DNA of 64,000 nt from Sistotremastrum niveocremeum HHB9708 (Eukaryota > Basidiomycota > Agaricomycetes > Sistotremastrales > Sistotremastraceae): assembly GCA_001630475.1 (NCBI GenBank), contig KV419397.1, positions 19,640 to 83,639 on the forward strand, given 5' to 3'. Shown here piece by piece: positions 31,383-42,470 of this stretch. The translations under genes were made by a program, and so were the position numbers. The notes under the pieces were generated by a model. It was not told where the DNA came from, did no database searches, and was given only the letters and a program-made list of their open reading frames with translations. The stretch's first letter is position 1. Every line of letters begins with the position of its first letter.

Positions 31383-34300
31383 CTACAGCCTCCATCGAGG
31401 AGGAAAAGTTGTAGATACAGTTCTGGATCGCGGCTCTTGCATACGCGAAGTCGCACCTATATTGCCAAGGCTTTGAGGTCGTTTCAGCTCTCGGTTAGCC
31501 TGCTTATCCATAGAGTTGAAACTGTTGATTAAATCCTTCACACTACCCGTGCTAGCCTTGCGCTCTCGACGCGCAAAGTCCTCTTCTTTCTCCACGAGTT
31601 CAACATGGTTGAGATCGACCAATCGTTTAGCAGGCTTAGGTTTAGCCAGTCGAGGAATAGCCGAAGGTGGCGGGCTCGTATGCTGCAAAGTAACGAGCTC
31701 CTTAGGAGGGACTATCTTCTCGGGAGGTGGTCTCGTAGGAGTAGTAACTGGCCCGCGAGATATCTGAGTCATCTCTGGAGGGGGTAGGGCCGGAGGACCT
31801 GGCTCTATAACTCGTTTACTCGGTTGAGTTGCAGGAGGCGGGTTCTTAGATATAAATGACCCGATGTAGCTAAGTACTCGCTTGGTTGTAGACACAGGGG
31901 GCGCAGGCGTGCTAGATTTGGAGCCGGAGCGTACAGGTGTGGCAGGAACTTTGAACGTCGGAGGTTCCTTGGGCTTCTCGGTGCGCTTGGGAGGAGCGAC
32001 CGGGGTTGATACGATCGCTTCATCGTGAAGATGTGAGTAGCGCGGAGCGAGCAAGCTGGCAGGTAGCACAGGAGTGGCGGACGTCTTCTCCAAAGAAGTC
32101 CTCGGAGGTATCTGCGAAGTGAACCGCGACGCCGGGCTTGGCGTGAAGTCAGGAACGAGTATAGCAGGGCCTCGTTGTGCGCGAAGAGGCGTAGGAGGAG
32201 CTCCTTGACCAGCTTGTTGCTTCGATCGCAAAGCCAAGACACGACTAAGCAATTTCTCCCTACTCCGGTATCAACATTTGTCTTTCAGAAAGGACCGCAT
32301 TACTAACCTGGTCCATTCTTCGTGGTCGATAGGACCGACTTCTGTTGTGTATCGGTCTACGACATCTTCTGGATCTACTTGATCCACATCTGCCATGATA
32401 CCGTTAGCGCCTCTAGCTAATCTCTCATCAGAGAAGCAGCGATCTAGGTTCTTCCAATCAGACTTGGTCCATTCTCGTGGTAAATCTTCTCCTCCAGCGG
32501 GTGGAGCGACTTCTTCTCTCGTGGGGAATGAAAACCTGAGCGGCAGTGGCGTGTGCGACGCCTCTGACACAACGTCTCCTCTGAGAGGGCGAGGCGTGCC
32601 TGCAATGCTCGCTTCGGCTTCGTGAAGCAGTTCACGAAGCGCCGCTGGGCTGCCGACTGCTGCCACTCTGGGAGTTTCGAGCGTTCGTTTCTTGATACCA
32701 GACGTGCTCACTCCGTGGAGCCTGGAAGCGCGAGCTCGTTGTTCTGGTGTTCGGGGCGTTGCAGACTTGCGTCGGGCGTAAGCCTGAGAGCGTCGAATGT
32801 CCTCTTCATAATCATGATGCTAACACAGACTAGGTCAGAAAGATAGATACAGCGGCCTAGTTGACATACCATCTTCAAGATCGCAACAGCCCTGGCGGCT
32901 GCCGAAGGATCCTTACTCGAGATTCTGACAACATCGTCAGGGGCAGCTTCAAGGTCAGCGTCGGATTCGTCGGCTTCTTCATCAAACGTGTGTACGGGAT
33001 TCTGAGGCGTAAGTAATCCTGGGTTGGGCGAATGGATTATAGATGGAGATCGAGGAATAGAGAGCAGGGGCAATGTAGGTCTTTTCTGCGGGGATGGACG
33101 AGAGGAGAGATCCAAAAAAGGGAGCGTGTTATGGGTAATATGGGATTCTGAATGACTGTCGTTATGATAATCCAATGTGTTTGGGTTCCCTGCAGAAAGA
33201 AGTTCCTGAATTTCAGGAGAAGGTAGCAAGCTTGATGGTGGGGAAGAAGGGGGAAGAGTGGAGGGATCAGATGACGCCATTGAAGATCCTGAGATCTTCG
33301 GAGGAGTTTCAGGAGCGTCTTCTTGGGTTGCTGATATTTTAGCTTCCTCAGCTGCAACAGAACTCGCAGTATTCTCCGCTTGGTCCGCTTCTTCAATCAA
33401 GATGGCAGGCATAGTGTTGTCCTCTAGTGTCTCAAGAGGCTCCTGCTCGGGTTCTTCATACAACTCGACTTCAGGCATTTCTTCTTCAGAGATCTCGGCT
33501 TCTGAGTCGCTGTCATCGGGCGCAGCGTGCGAAGGGGGAGTTGCCATGGGCTCAGAGACTATTTCAGCAACTCGAATGGCGTGATTGAGGGCAGGACCAT
33601 CTTCGATATCATCGGCTTCATCGTCAAGCGCGCGCGATTTCGAGCGAATATGTGGTGATGGACTCTTCTTTCTCTGGGAATCTAGATAATCTGCCATTTC
33701 GCTCAACGTTCGCCTTCTGACCGGCGTGCGTTCTCTGCTCGAAGGGCGAGACGGCGACTCAGGCATGCCATTCAGTATACCGGAGTCATTGCGTTCCTCA
33801 CGCTCTGGAGAGCTCGATGGAGGCTCAGAGGACGGTGGCAAGAAGCTGATTGACTTCAGCGGATGAGGACTACCAGGTCGGATCCGTTCAGCAGAGGTGT
33901 TAGGTCCGTCGTCTTCCAGCTCGAGGGGCAGCGTATATTCCTTGTAATGGTCGACTGCCCTTGGACTCCGGACAGACGCACTCTCAAAGGGATCGTGCAA
34001 TGTCTGTCGCCTACTCGCAGGCGACTTGCTTGCCCTGATGTTGACTAATTCATTTTGTCAATGATTTCATCCTGTTCCACTAAGAGTGACACCTACCGGG
34101 TTCGAACTCATCTTCCTCGGGATCGGATGAGGGAACAATGTCTGCAAACGTCGTGAGGAAATTACAGAGAGAAGCAGGGGCGTCATACCTGTTGGAATCG
34201 GCTGGCCATCGTCATCACTATCCGAGGCGAATCCAGCATCCATCGCGTTGGCATTGGCATCATAAGGGAATTCTTCGGGTTGGGTGTTAGATTCTACCTC

Positions 34301-35806
34301 GTCTCTCTGACTGAGAATCGGAGATCCTTGGCCCTGCAATTGCGAGCGCGGAGGCGACGAGTTTATGACGGGGGCGGTGACATCTCCGTCATCGCTGCCA
34401 CGATCAAGATCCTTGAATAAAACTCGCTTCTTGGAGATGAAGGTATCATCAGCTGCATCACTGGATGTAGTCTTTGTGTGGCGAGATGGCCTAGTAGGTG
34501 ATGACAAAGGAAGGAATGGGATGCTTTGATTTAACAAGAAAGTGCCTTCACTGGCTAGCGGTGCATCGCCGAAGTACGAAGTTGTGTTGCCGGGTTCATC
34601 CAATTCGTTGAGGAGGCTATCTTCATCGTACGGTTGGTCTTTGACAAGTTGAGATCGTCGTTTCACAGCAGGGCCCTTGAGTAGAAGAGGGTCCTCACCT
34701 GGACTTGCGGGTGGCAAGGGCAATGTTAGATCGATTTCTGGAGGTGGTAAGCTTCCAGTTATGCGACGTTCGACTAGTTTGAGTGGCTGTGGAGTGGCAC
34801 TTCGAGCCTTGCTGTTCGGTTTCTTGGCGGTTGCTCGACGCGCAGTCGTCAACTTCCCAGGTGCGGGAGAATAGACGATTCGGGGAGGGGTGAACTGCTC
34901 TGCGGGTGGCTCGTATGGAACGCGCACAGGCGTACGTGCTCTGACAGCCACAGAAGGAGATGCGGGAGGTGAATAGGAAATACGAGGTGATTTGGACTTT
35001 CGGCGCTGCGGTTTGACAGACGCTTGGCTCGGTTGAGCAGGGGAGGGCGGTTGAGTAGATGCTCCCGAATGAGTTCGCGAATGCCCGCGCTTAATACCCA
35101 CAGTAGTCGGTTGAGTAGAGGGTGGAGTAGCTATAGAAAGCTGAGCAGCGATAGTCTTGGGCTGTTTCTTAGCTCGAGGATTAGGTGTATCAGGGCCTCC
35201 GGTTATCGGTGTGCTGGAGGAAGATGCCTCATTGAACGAAGGAATCGAGTTGACTGGACGGGGTCGTTTCTTAGAAGCAGAGGTTGATAGCTAGGATACA
35301 CTATCAGTGTCGAACAGTGCGAGTTTTGTGTCACTCACTGAAACTTTAGCCTTTCGCTCTTGTTGCAACTGAGACTCAGGCGGAGGACTGAGCATCCTGA
35401 CGTGACTTTGATTCCGACTTGCAGGAGGTGTCAAAAGTCCAGAATGACTGCCCATGTCACTCAGTTCTATGCGCAACACGGACTCTGCTTTCCTAGCAGC
35501 CCCAATCGTTCCGCTACTCTGCTGTCGTGGAAGACGCGTCTTTTTCCTCTTGGCTGAAGCAGGACCGACTGGACGAGCGTCGGGTGGCACGTTCTCGTCC
35601 ACTCTTGCCATGGTTGCCGGCGGCGGCGAAGCAGAGGACGATAAACCAAGATGTGGAACAAGACCTAATTGTTGAACGAGCGTGGGAAGAAATGTTGAAC
35701 CCGTTATGGTCACGTTTGCATCACGTGCTTCGTCTCTTTCCTTTTTCGCGATATCATTTCCAGATCTGGCTGTTCTGCCATCTGGCTTCGTACAAGGACG
35801 CGCCAT
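31383..35806 (-). CDS. Long, mostly disordered protein (unrecognised)
   Basis: The frame starts MARPCTKPDGRTARSGND and runs through about seven exons to PPRWRL at 31383, about 1,350 aa. Most of it is Ser/Pro-rich and highly charged, with many SPxx/TP sites (possible CDK sites), RRKSKSPR and KKRPRP-type basic clusters (likely nuclear signals) and an acidic Glu-rich middle (33400-33520). Two parts look folded: AAARAVAILKMHHDYEED (near 32870) and the C-terminal third WTKSDWKNLDRCFSDERLAR, VDPEDVVDRYTTEV, EEWTR, KLLSRVLALRSKQQ, which suggest a helical module. I do not recognise the family. A regulated nuclear or cell-cycle protein is inference from composition only. The first exon up to 35291 and the rest are joined by estimated introns. 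Confidence 0.72.
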
Positions 35807-36775
35807 TCGGAAGTGATTTTAGTCTTATCTGCTCAAAGTAACCAGTCGTTCACTCAATTTTTTTTCTGCCGTCAGTCCAGTAAAGTGCGAAATTGTTTGG
35901 CAATCTTTCTGTCTAGATCCCTAACAGAAAGTCTGCGTCAAGTTTTGTCACTAGTACAAGCCACAACGTTCTCTGGTACTATGTGATCTTCGACATCAAC
36001 AGGGCATCGCAGCATCTTCATGACTCTTGCGTCGAGATGGCTCGCTTCACTGGCGCTCTGTTCCTGTTCAGCGTTACTTGCCCTTGATCTCTTTCCTAAG
36101 ACAGCCCACAAAGATTATCGGACAAGTGAAATCGTGCATGGATGACTACAGCTCGATACTCTCAAGCAAAGACCAGCCTTTTTTGTATTATCAATGTTCT
36201 CCCAGCCCATGATTGTGTGGATCGCACTCAATGGAAACCGCCCGAAGGATCCCGGAAAGTCAAAGGAGGCGATCTTTCGAACCTGGTCCCTGTCTGGAGA
36301 CCTTGCTCCTACCTCTTAGGACGATTTCTGCGGGATCTTGTTTCTGTCCAAGGCATAACACTATACAGTGTCCATGCCCCTTCGGTTCATATCGGGAGAA
36401 CAAGCGCTGATCGAAGACAGTCGCCCCATCAAACTCAAAGTTAGAACTGACAACCTATGTTCCCCGCGTCAGTAGGGGCTAAGGAACCCGACAGTATCCC
36501 ATTGGCTCGACATCGTCTTCACGATGCTTTTGAAAGCTCGCAATTGGACAGAAGCAGTGCTGTGTTCTCTTTCAAGTCTTGTTTCCGTAAAGACCCGAGT
36601 GGTCTGTAGACTCCCAGACTATCCTTTTTATTACGCCTGCGAGTTTCTATATAGATACAGCGGCTGCCAGTATCAGTACCATCTCATCAGTTTAGCAAAG
36701 CCATCGCAGTCGCAACGTACGCGTTCATCATGTTCTTGGATCTTGGCTAACGTCCACCCTCATTCAGACTTTATC
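35807..36775. other. Intergenic region, divergent promoters
   Basis: This spacer of about 970 bp separates the starts of the disordered-protein gene (-) and the lipase gene (+). No gene is seen. A TATATAGATA box at 36651 lies 125 bp before the lipase start. Confidence 0.5.
36651..36660 (+). promoter_or_regulatory. TATA box of the lipase gene
   Basis: TATATAGATA lies 125 bp upstream of the ATG at 36776, in the right strand and spacing for a fungal TATA-type promoter. Its place favours the start at 36776 over an upstream in-frame ATG at 36524, which lies before the TATA box. Confidence 0.5.
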
Positions 36776-37939
36776 ATGTCTTCCTTTGATATATACCAGC
36801 AGACCTTCCTTCTTACCTTCGTCGTCGAAGCATTGCAGGATACGAAAGCGCCTCTAGCCGTGCTCCAGGCCGAAGCTCAGTCGATGATGCCTAAGCTGAT
36901 CTCCAACTGGGGCGTAGGTCCATGGAAAATTGTCTGGGGCCCGACCGTCTGGAAGCACACGCTAGAGCACGATCCCAAGACGGGTCCCGACAACACCTGG
37001 TTTATCGCCCGCAGCAATGTCCTCGGACAAGACACCTACGTCCTCGCGATCGCTGGCTCTGCTAGCACATACGACTACATCCACGACGACTTTGGCATCG
37101 ACAGTGTTGTTGACTTCAACGCCTTCGTCGCCTCTTATACCGTCCCTCCGACTACCACTCCCCGCGATAAAGTCAATGACAATGGTACCGCTTATGTAGC
37201 ATACGGTACTGCCAGTGCATCCTACACACTATTGAACGTTCCAGCTCCCGTCGGGGCTGCTAGTGCCGGGTTGAACATCGTTCAGTTCCTTTCGACTGTC
37301 TCCCCGTCTTCCCAAATCGTTAGCGCCGGCCACTCTCTCGGTGCAGCACTAGCCCCTACCGTTGCAATGGTCCTCAAGAAAGCAAAGCAATGGAACAATC
37401 TCACGGTCTATGCTACTGCAGGACCTACACCGGGAAACGGGCAGTTCGCGAACCAATACTACCTCGCTTTCCCCTTCATTCGCCCCGGCCCTCAGCCTTG
37501 GCAATGTTGGAACAAAAACATCTGCAATTCAAATGACGTAGTGCCCCAAGCATGGTGCACAACTGCAGCCTCTAACCTCAAACTGGCAAACATCGTCACC
37601 ATTTACCAATCAGCTCCTGCACTCCTTCGCGCAGTTCTGGAGGGCATCGTCGCTGTCGCGAAGGCGCTTCTCGTTTTATCCGAGATTTCTTACGCGCCCA
37701 TCGCAAACGTCATCTTTACCAGCGATGACTTTGTAGTCCCCACGACGCGCGCAGAACTTGATCATATGGTTGGGGTACAGCATCACGACGCGTACTTTGA
37801 CTTTATGAAGCTCCCGCCATCTGTCTCAGTCAAAGCCATACATGCTCTAGCCGCAGAGCATGGGCTGACGGTCAAAACAGAAAGAGAGCGGATTGCAGAC
37901 CTGCCGGTCTTCGGGTTACTCAAGATATTTGAACAGTAG
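36776..37939 (+). CDS. Class-3-type lipase/esterase, probably intracellular
   Basis: The protein (about 387 aa, no intron) starts MSSFDIYQQTFLLTFVVEAL. Its nucleophile elbow VSAGHSLGAALAPTVAM (GHSLG, Ser near residue 188) is that of alpha/beta-hydrolase class 3 lipases, which cleave ester bonds of acylglycerols or similar. AIAGSASTYDYIHDDFGID gives the strand and oxyanion region before it; the aspartate is likely in NSNDVVPQAW and the histidine in DHMVGVQHHDAYFD. No signal peptide is seen, so secretion is unlikely. A longer upstream in-frame extension lies before the TATA box and was not used. The intron-free structure is unlike most neighbours. Substrate unknown. Confidence 0.82.
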   Translation: MSSFDIYQQTFLLTFVVEALQDTKAPLAVLQAEAQSMMPKLISNWGVGPWKIVWGPTVWKHTLEHDPKTGPDNTWFIARSNVLGQDTYVLAIAGSASTYDYIHDDFGIDSVVDFNAFVASYTVPPTTTPRDKVNDNGTAYVAYGTASASYTLLNVPAPVGAASAGLNIVQFLSTVSPSSQIVSAGHSLGAALAPTVAMVLKKAKQWNNLTVYATAGPTPGNGQFANQYYLAFPFIRPGPQPWQCWNKNICNSNDVVPQAWCTTAASNLKLANIVTIYQSAPALLRAVLEGIVAVAKALLVLSEISYAPIANVIFTSDDFVVPTTRAELDHMVGVQHHDAYFDFMKLPPSVSVKAIHALAAEHGLTVKTERERIADLPVFGLLKIFEQ

Positions 37940-38157
37940 GACTGCATGTTCCGAGACTTATCGCAGGTGCACATGAACCAGAGTCGGTAGACTTCCAGAC
38001 CGTACTATTCTCATACATTTGATAACGGTGATCAGGCAACTCTATTTCACTGTCATGTTATACACGAGGGCCATCGTCGAACTGTGATATTTAGTTACAT
38101 ATATACATACTTCATATCCTTTTTACTAAGACCTAGACGGGCCGTGGCTACCGTGGC

Positions 38158-40122
38158 TTATGCGTGCCCATTCAAATGCCCATTGCTATGTCCATTCCCA
38201 TTCTGGCTCGTCAACTCAGGTATCGGTATAGCCGCCAATCTCTCTTCCAACCCCTTGATAACCTCGTCCGTATAGGGCGGGTATCTGAAGCCCAAATGAG
38301 GCTCAGCACTAAAGAGACCAGTCAATATTCGAACGCAACGAATAAGGTACAAACGAACGCTTTAGGCATATCAAGGGACGATCTGAAATGACTGAAAGTC
38401 TGGAAAGTGTAATACGAGAACTGATATCCATCTGCCAACCATTCGATCAGATTGTAAAGTGGACGGATGTTGAGAGAGCTTACGGCCCGACTCTCCGTGT
38501 CCTCCGAAAGGCGCTTCGTGGACGGCGACTTGGGTGACACAGTCGTTGAAGATCAATGAGCCGCTATTGGTCTTCTCCAGGACTAAATTAGGTCGTGAGA
38601 AGAGATCACTAGTGCACTCGTGCCTTGAATACCTTTCTGTTTGAGTTCTTCGTCTTCGGTGAATGTGTAGAGAGCCAATGGGTGAGGACTTGAATCCGAA
38701 ATGAATACGAGCAATAGCAGGTTTGCGAGGACGGAGACGCTTACTGGTTGTTGATCCACTGGATAGCTTCGTCGATGCTGTCAACAGGAACGAGGGGAAG
38801 AATTGGTCCAAATAGCTCCCTGACAACTCCATCAATCGAAATTTTCCGAAAGATCAAGGGACGAGCTTACTCTTCCAGTAACGAATCAACATGTGGAACA
38901 TCTCTCACAACCGTAGGCTCGATGCCCCGCTCTCCCTCAAACCCTCCACCGAACACAATCTTTCCTTTCGTCCTCTCCAGAAGAGCCTTCAGTCTTCTAA
39001 AGTGCCCGGGGTTCACGATTCTGCCGAAGGTGCTCGAGGAATGAAGAGCGCCATTAGGATAGAACTCCTTGTTGACTTCTTTCAAAGCTTCGATGAGCTC
39101 TTCCTGCTTATCGCGTGTGACGAGGACGTGATTGGGAGTAACGCAAAGCTGTCCGGAATTCTGGACTTTGCCCCATAGAATACGTTTGGCGGCGAGTTTG
39201 ATGTCGTAGGATGGATCGATGATGACTGGGCATTGACCGCCCAATTCGAGAGTCAAGGGAGTGAGATGTTTGGCTGCGGCTGCAGAGATGATCCGTGCGA
39301 CCCTAAGAGAGTCAGACGCGCGAAAGAAGAACGAAGTGAGATGCGGCTTACTTTCCATTGCCGGTATAGAAGATATGGTCCCATTGGAGCTAATGGGTAT
39401 AAAAGTCAGTCGATATTGAATGAACAAGAAAGCATATACATACCTGAAGAAGGGTAGTCACTTCAGGAATCGCACCCTTAACAATGATGTATGCGTTCGC
39501 ATCCAGGTATTTGGGGAAGAGATCCGCGAAAAGCTTGGAGACGGTAGGAGTGTATTCGGAAGTCTTGACGGCAGCAGTGCATCCAGCAGCGATCGCACCA
39601 ATCAACGGTTGGACGGTCAGAATGAGAGGATAGTTCCAGGGTCTGTCCGAGCCAAAACGAATTCGCTTAGATATAGCATCATGTGCAAAGGGTCGTAGAT
39701 TTGGTACTCACGAGATGATGAGTGCAGCGCCCTTGGGAACACGGTTCACTGTGATGTTCCAGTGCTCTTTGTGGGGTTCGACCTTCGGCTTCTCAGGCTT
39801 TGCCCATTCCTCGAGGTTGTCGGCAGAGTCGATACACATGGCGACGGAGCTGTTGACTTCTTGCAAGACCACTTCCAGTTTTTGCTTTCCGAGGTCCTTG
39901 TGCAAGGCATCGACAAAGGCATCCTTGTTGTCTCGAACGAGCCTAGCAAGTTGGTACAGCTGATTCTTGCGATACTGAAGTGGAAGAGTAGTTTGAGAAT
40001 CGAACGTCTTTTTCAAGGTCGCATGGATCTGTCGCAATAGAGTCAGGAAAAGGGATCTGTACTTGCGCTAAAGATCGCACCTTGGGAATCTGCTCGAGCG
40101 GGGTGTACGATAAATCTGACAT
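38158..40122 (-). CDS. HFD1: Fatty aldehyde dehydrogenase, ALDH3-type
   Basis: The enzyme oxidises long-chain aldehydes to fatty acids with NAD(P)+. Start MSDLSYTPLEQIPKV; then YRKNQLYQLARLVRDNKDAF, KLEVVLQEVNSSVAM and NRVPKGAALIISPWNYPL (the conserved PWNYP). The cofactor region has LTVQPLIGAIAAGCTAAVK and WDHIFYTGNGK. The catalytic Glu lies in LTLELGGQCPVI and the catalytic Cys in VQNSGQLCVTPNHVLV. ELFGPILPLVPVDSIDEAI and NNHPLALYIFTEDEEL follow. The C-terminus is IPPYTDEVIKGLEERLAAIP and then an Asn-Gly-His repeat tail (NGNGHSNGHLNGHA); the usual hydrophobic anchor of Hfd1/FALDH is absent, so localisation may differ. About eight introns. Symbol by homology. Confidence 0.9.
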
Positions 40123-40682
40123 GGTGGTAAAAGCCAAGAGGGAGAAATGTCGATGGACGAGGGCATGGCTGGGCTTTTGTAATGAGATTCAGACGATCGT
40201 GGGACTAGTCCACCTGTTCAATTGACGTGCCTGGTGCTTGCCTCATCTGATTTCCCATCTCCAGCATTCTTCCAGCCCCTCGGTCTCCGCCCGACCAGGA
40301 GTATTGGTTGCTTGGTTGCCACTATCTTCCGACTCGGCTGACCTTCCAAGGCAGTACTAGACGACTTCGAACTGGCGGCCTGAGCTCATCTGGAAATGCC
40401 ATGGATGCGGCACTTTCTCGGTTCTTGGAGACGGCGACTAGCAACATCCAACAAGAAATGGCAACGATGGTTCCGATACTCATTGCAGAACATCCTGAGA
40501 TGGTAAAGAAAAATGGCTGTAATGAGAGCAGCGCTTGAAGCTTGAAGAGCGGTTGATTTCATTTTTGGTCTCGCTTCTGGGGGCAAGATGGATTACGTCA
40601 TCAACTGTGGTTATGAACACGAACAAGAAAATGTCGAAGAAAAGCGATTCGCGGTAACATTGTGTCATAAAGCTGCGTGCGT
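40123..40682. other. Intergenic, upstream of ALDH gene
   Basis: No gene is recognised. The part next to 40122 should hold the ALDH promoter. Short frames (for example around 40308-40538) show no family features. Confidence 0.45.
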
Positions 40683-41289
40683 CTAAGGTAGGGGACAGTC
40701 AGGTCCCGCGAGCTTAGCCGAAGACCCTGTCACTCGGCGTGACATTTGACCAACAGCGACAACGGATATTCCTCACAACATTTATGTCAAATTAGCTTCC
40801 TAGATCTTGAAGAGATGGACTGTATCTACAATCTCTCGAGAGCCAAATCTTTGTAATGTGTCTGGAAAAAAAGTTTTATGCAAAATTTTCCGACCCTTTT
40901 TGAGTCATTGTCAAAACCATTTTCTCATCGATTGGAGCAATTTTCGCCGGAACGCCCAAAAATTCTGGCGCAAAAATATTATATAATGATACTATATATG
41001 GTCCTATATCCGTTATCTCCGTTATCTCCGCTATATCCGAGGGACCCTTCGCCTCCCAATGATTCCAAGCAAGAGAAGCCCATGAAAGGGAGTGTCTAGC
41101 CAATGGATACAGCACTGTATCTACTTGGATAGGTAACTCTGAGTATCCCCGGATTCCAAATGAATATTTAAATGAATTAAAATATTGGGTTTTCATGGGC
41201 TCTCGAGGATTCTGGCGCTGTGACGCGTTACATGTCACGTTATGTCACGCTTCCCACGCTCGGCTAAGCTCGCGGGACCCCTACCTTAG
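40683..41289. mobile_element. Non-autonomous TIR element, 0.6 kb
   Basis: The left end reads CTAAGGTAGGGG, then an 8-nt insert, then GTCCCGCGAGCTTAGCCGA; the right end in reverse reads the same without the insert. If TA is the target site, both ends carry it (TA at 40684-40685 and 41287-41288), as in Tc1/mariner or PIF-type elements. The interior has an AT-rich middle (ATATATGGTCCTATATCC near 40995, then repeats of CCGTTATCT) and GTGACAT motifs at both ends. A minus-strand frame of 120 codons (40876-41238) has no recognised domain. Non-autonomous status is inferred from size. Confidence 0.7.
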
Positions 41290-42130
41290 AAGCTGTTGAA
41301 CAATTAATGTAGAGGCGCTAGCCTGGGCGCATCAGTGTTGAGACATGTGCTGGCGAGTGGTACTGGTTTGTTATTGAATTGGTCATTCATTTGATTGCAT
41401 GAAAAATATTCGCTATGCAGACAATATGATGCTGTAGTGGATCTTTGGGCCTAACTTTACGATACATAGTGTCATGGAAGAGCAACTAAATCTCTTCATC
41501 CTGTCCGTGCTCATCTAGAAATACCCCCGACGGGGGGACGATGGTATCATTGATCATAAAATATGATGGGGAAACAGCAGTGGAGCGCCAGAGGCTTACC
41601 CGGAGCTCATGTGTACCGTGTCAAGGCTTTGAAGCCCAAAATTGAAGGCAAAGCACCAATCATTGCAAAGAAGTACAGGACCCGGGCGCATTTGTCAGCG
41701 CTTTGTTGGCGGCCATCGATCTATCATACGTCCTTGAATTTGTTGCGAGGTAGATTATGTTGATTTGTGGTTCAAGGCGTCATAGTTTCCGTGCAAAGAC
41801 TCTACGAAAAAATAGGGACACAGGCACGATTGAACGGAGTATCATATGCGCCAAAGATGGCTCTCAAGACTTTGAGCTTCTCCGTCTAAGACATCAGCAC
41901 TATGTGACGCCATGTAACATCGGGAAGATAGCGATGTCTGGAGGGAGATTTTCTGGTGGTTAATGCTGAGCTTCTACTGCCGATACTCATTACCGATTTT
42001 TTGAGAAAAAAGAAGCAAAAAGGAAGGTGAGAATTTGTGGAAGAGAATCGATATTGGATAATAGATTCAGGTGCCTATGACTCTTCATTATTTTACATCT
42101 TGCAAAACATCGCTCTTCAAGTTTTTGCGA
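41290..42130. other. Spacer between two mobile elements
   Basis: 840 bp between the TIR element and the large transposon. Small frames around 41563-41963 show no known features; I see no gene. Confidence 0.45.
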
Positions 42131-42176
42131 GCTCAAGAGCAAGGGGTGAGCGCCGGCAAATGCCGAGACACCGACT
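42131..42176. repeat. Left terminal inverted repeat of the 6.1 kb transposon
   Basis: It begins GCTCAAGAGCAAGGGGTGAG and continues with CGCCGGCAAATGCCGAGACA. It pairs with the reverse complement of 48203-48248, with a perfect first 18 bp and scattered mismatches afterwards. Confidence 0.75.
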
Positions 42177-42269
42177 AGGGGGTGGGGTGGTCCAGCTCCC
42201 GACCTTACAGAATGATCTGACCTCCATATTTTCCGCTGCGAAATAGCTCGTAATCAGTCTTCGTTTGAT

Positions 42270-42276
42270 ATATAAG
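42270..42276 (+). promoter_or_regulatory. TATA-like box of the transposase gene
   Basis: TATATAA lies inside the left end of the element, about 200 bp upstream of the ATG at 42471. It is the only clear TATA-like sequence between the terminal repeat and the start codon. Confidence 0.35.
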
Positions 42277-42470
42277 TTGTTCTGGGAGTGTCCAAACAGT
42301 CTTTACAACGATGATTATGCATTTTGTATCCTTAAATAGTTATTCCGAGCATTTTGCCGGCAAAATATTGTCTGAGCCACGATTTCTTTCCTCCGCAAAT
42401 ATTCACTGCTCATCTTCAAGCACATTCTCTTCTCGACACATCGTCAGACAAGCCACTCTAACATCAACAA

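Noticed and set aside
31114-31476. 120-codon plus-strand frame
   Set aside because: Overlaps the end of the long disordered gene on the other strand; composition is that of A-rich non-coding DNA.
36524-36775. N-terminal extension of the lipase
   Set aside because: It lies upstream of, and across, a TATA box, and its residues look random; the ATG at 36776 fits better.
40876-41238. 120-codon minus-strand frame within the small TIR element
   Set aside because: No transposase motif; probably chance within a non-autonomous element.
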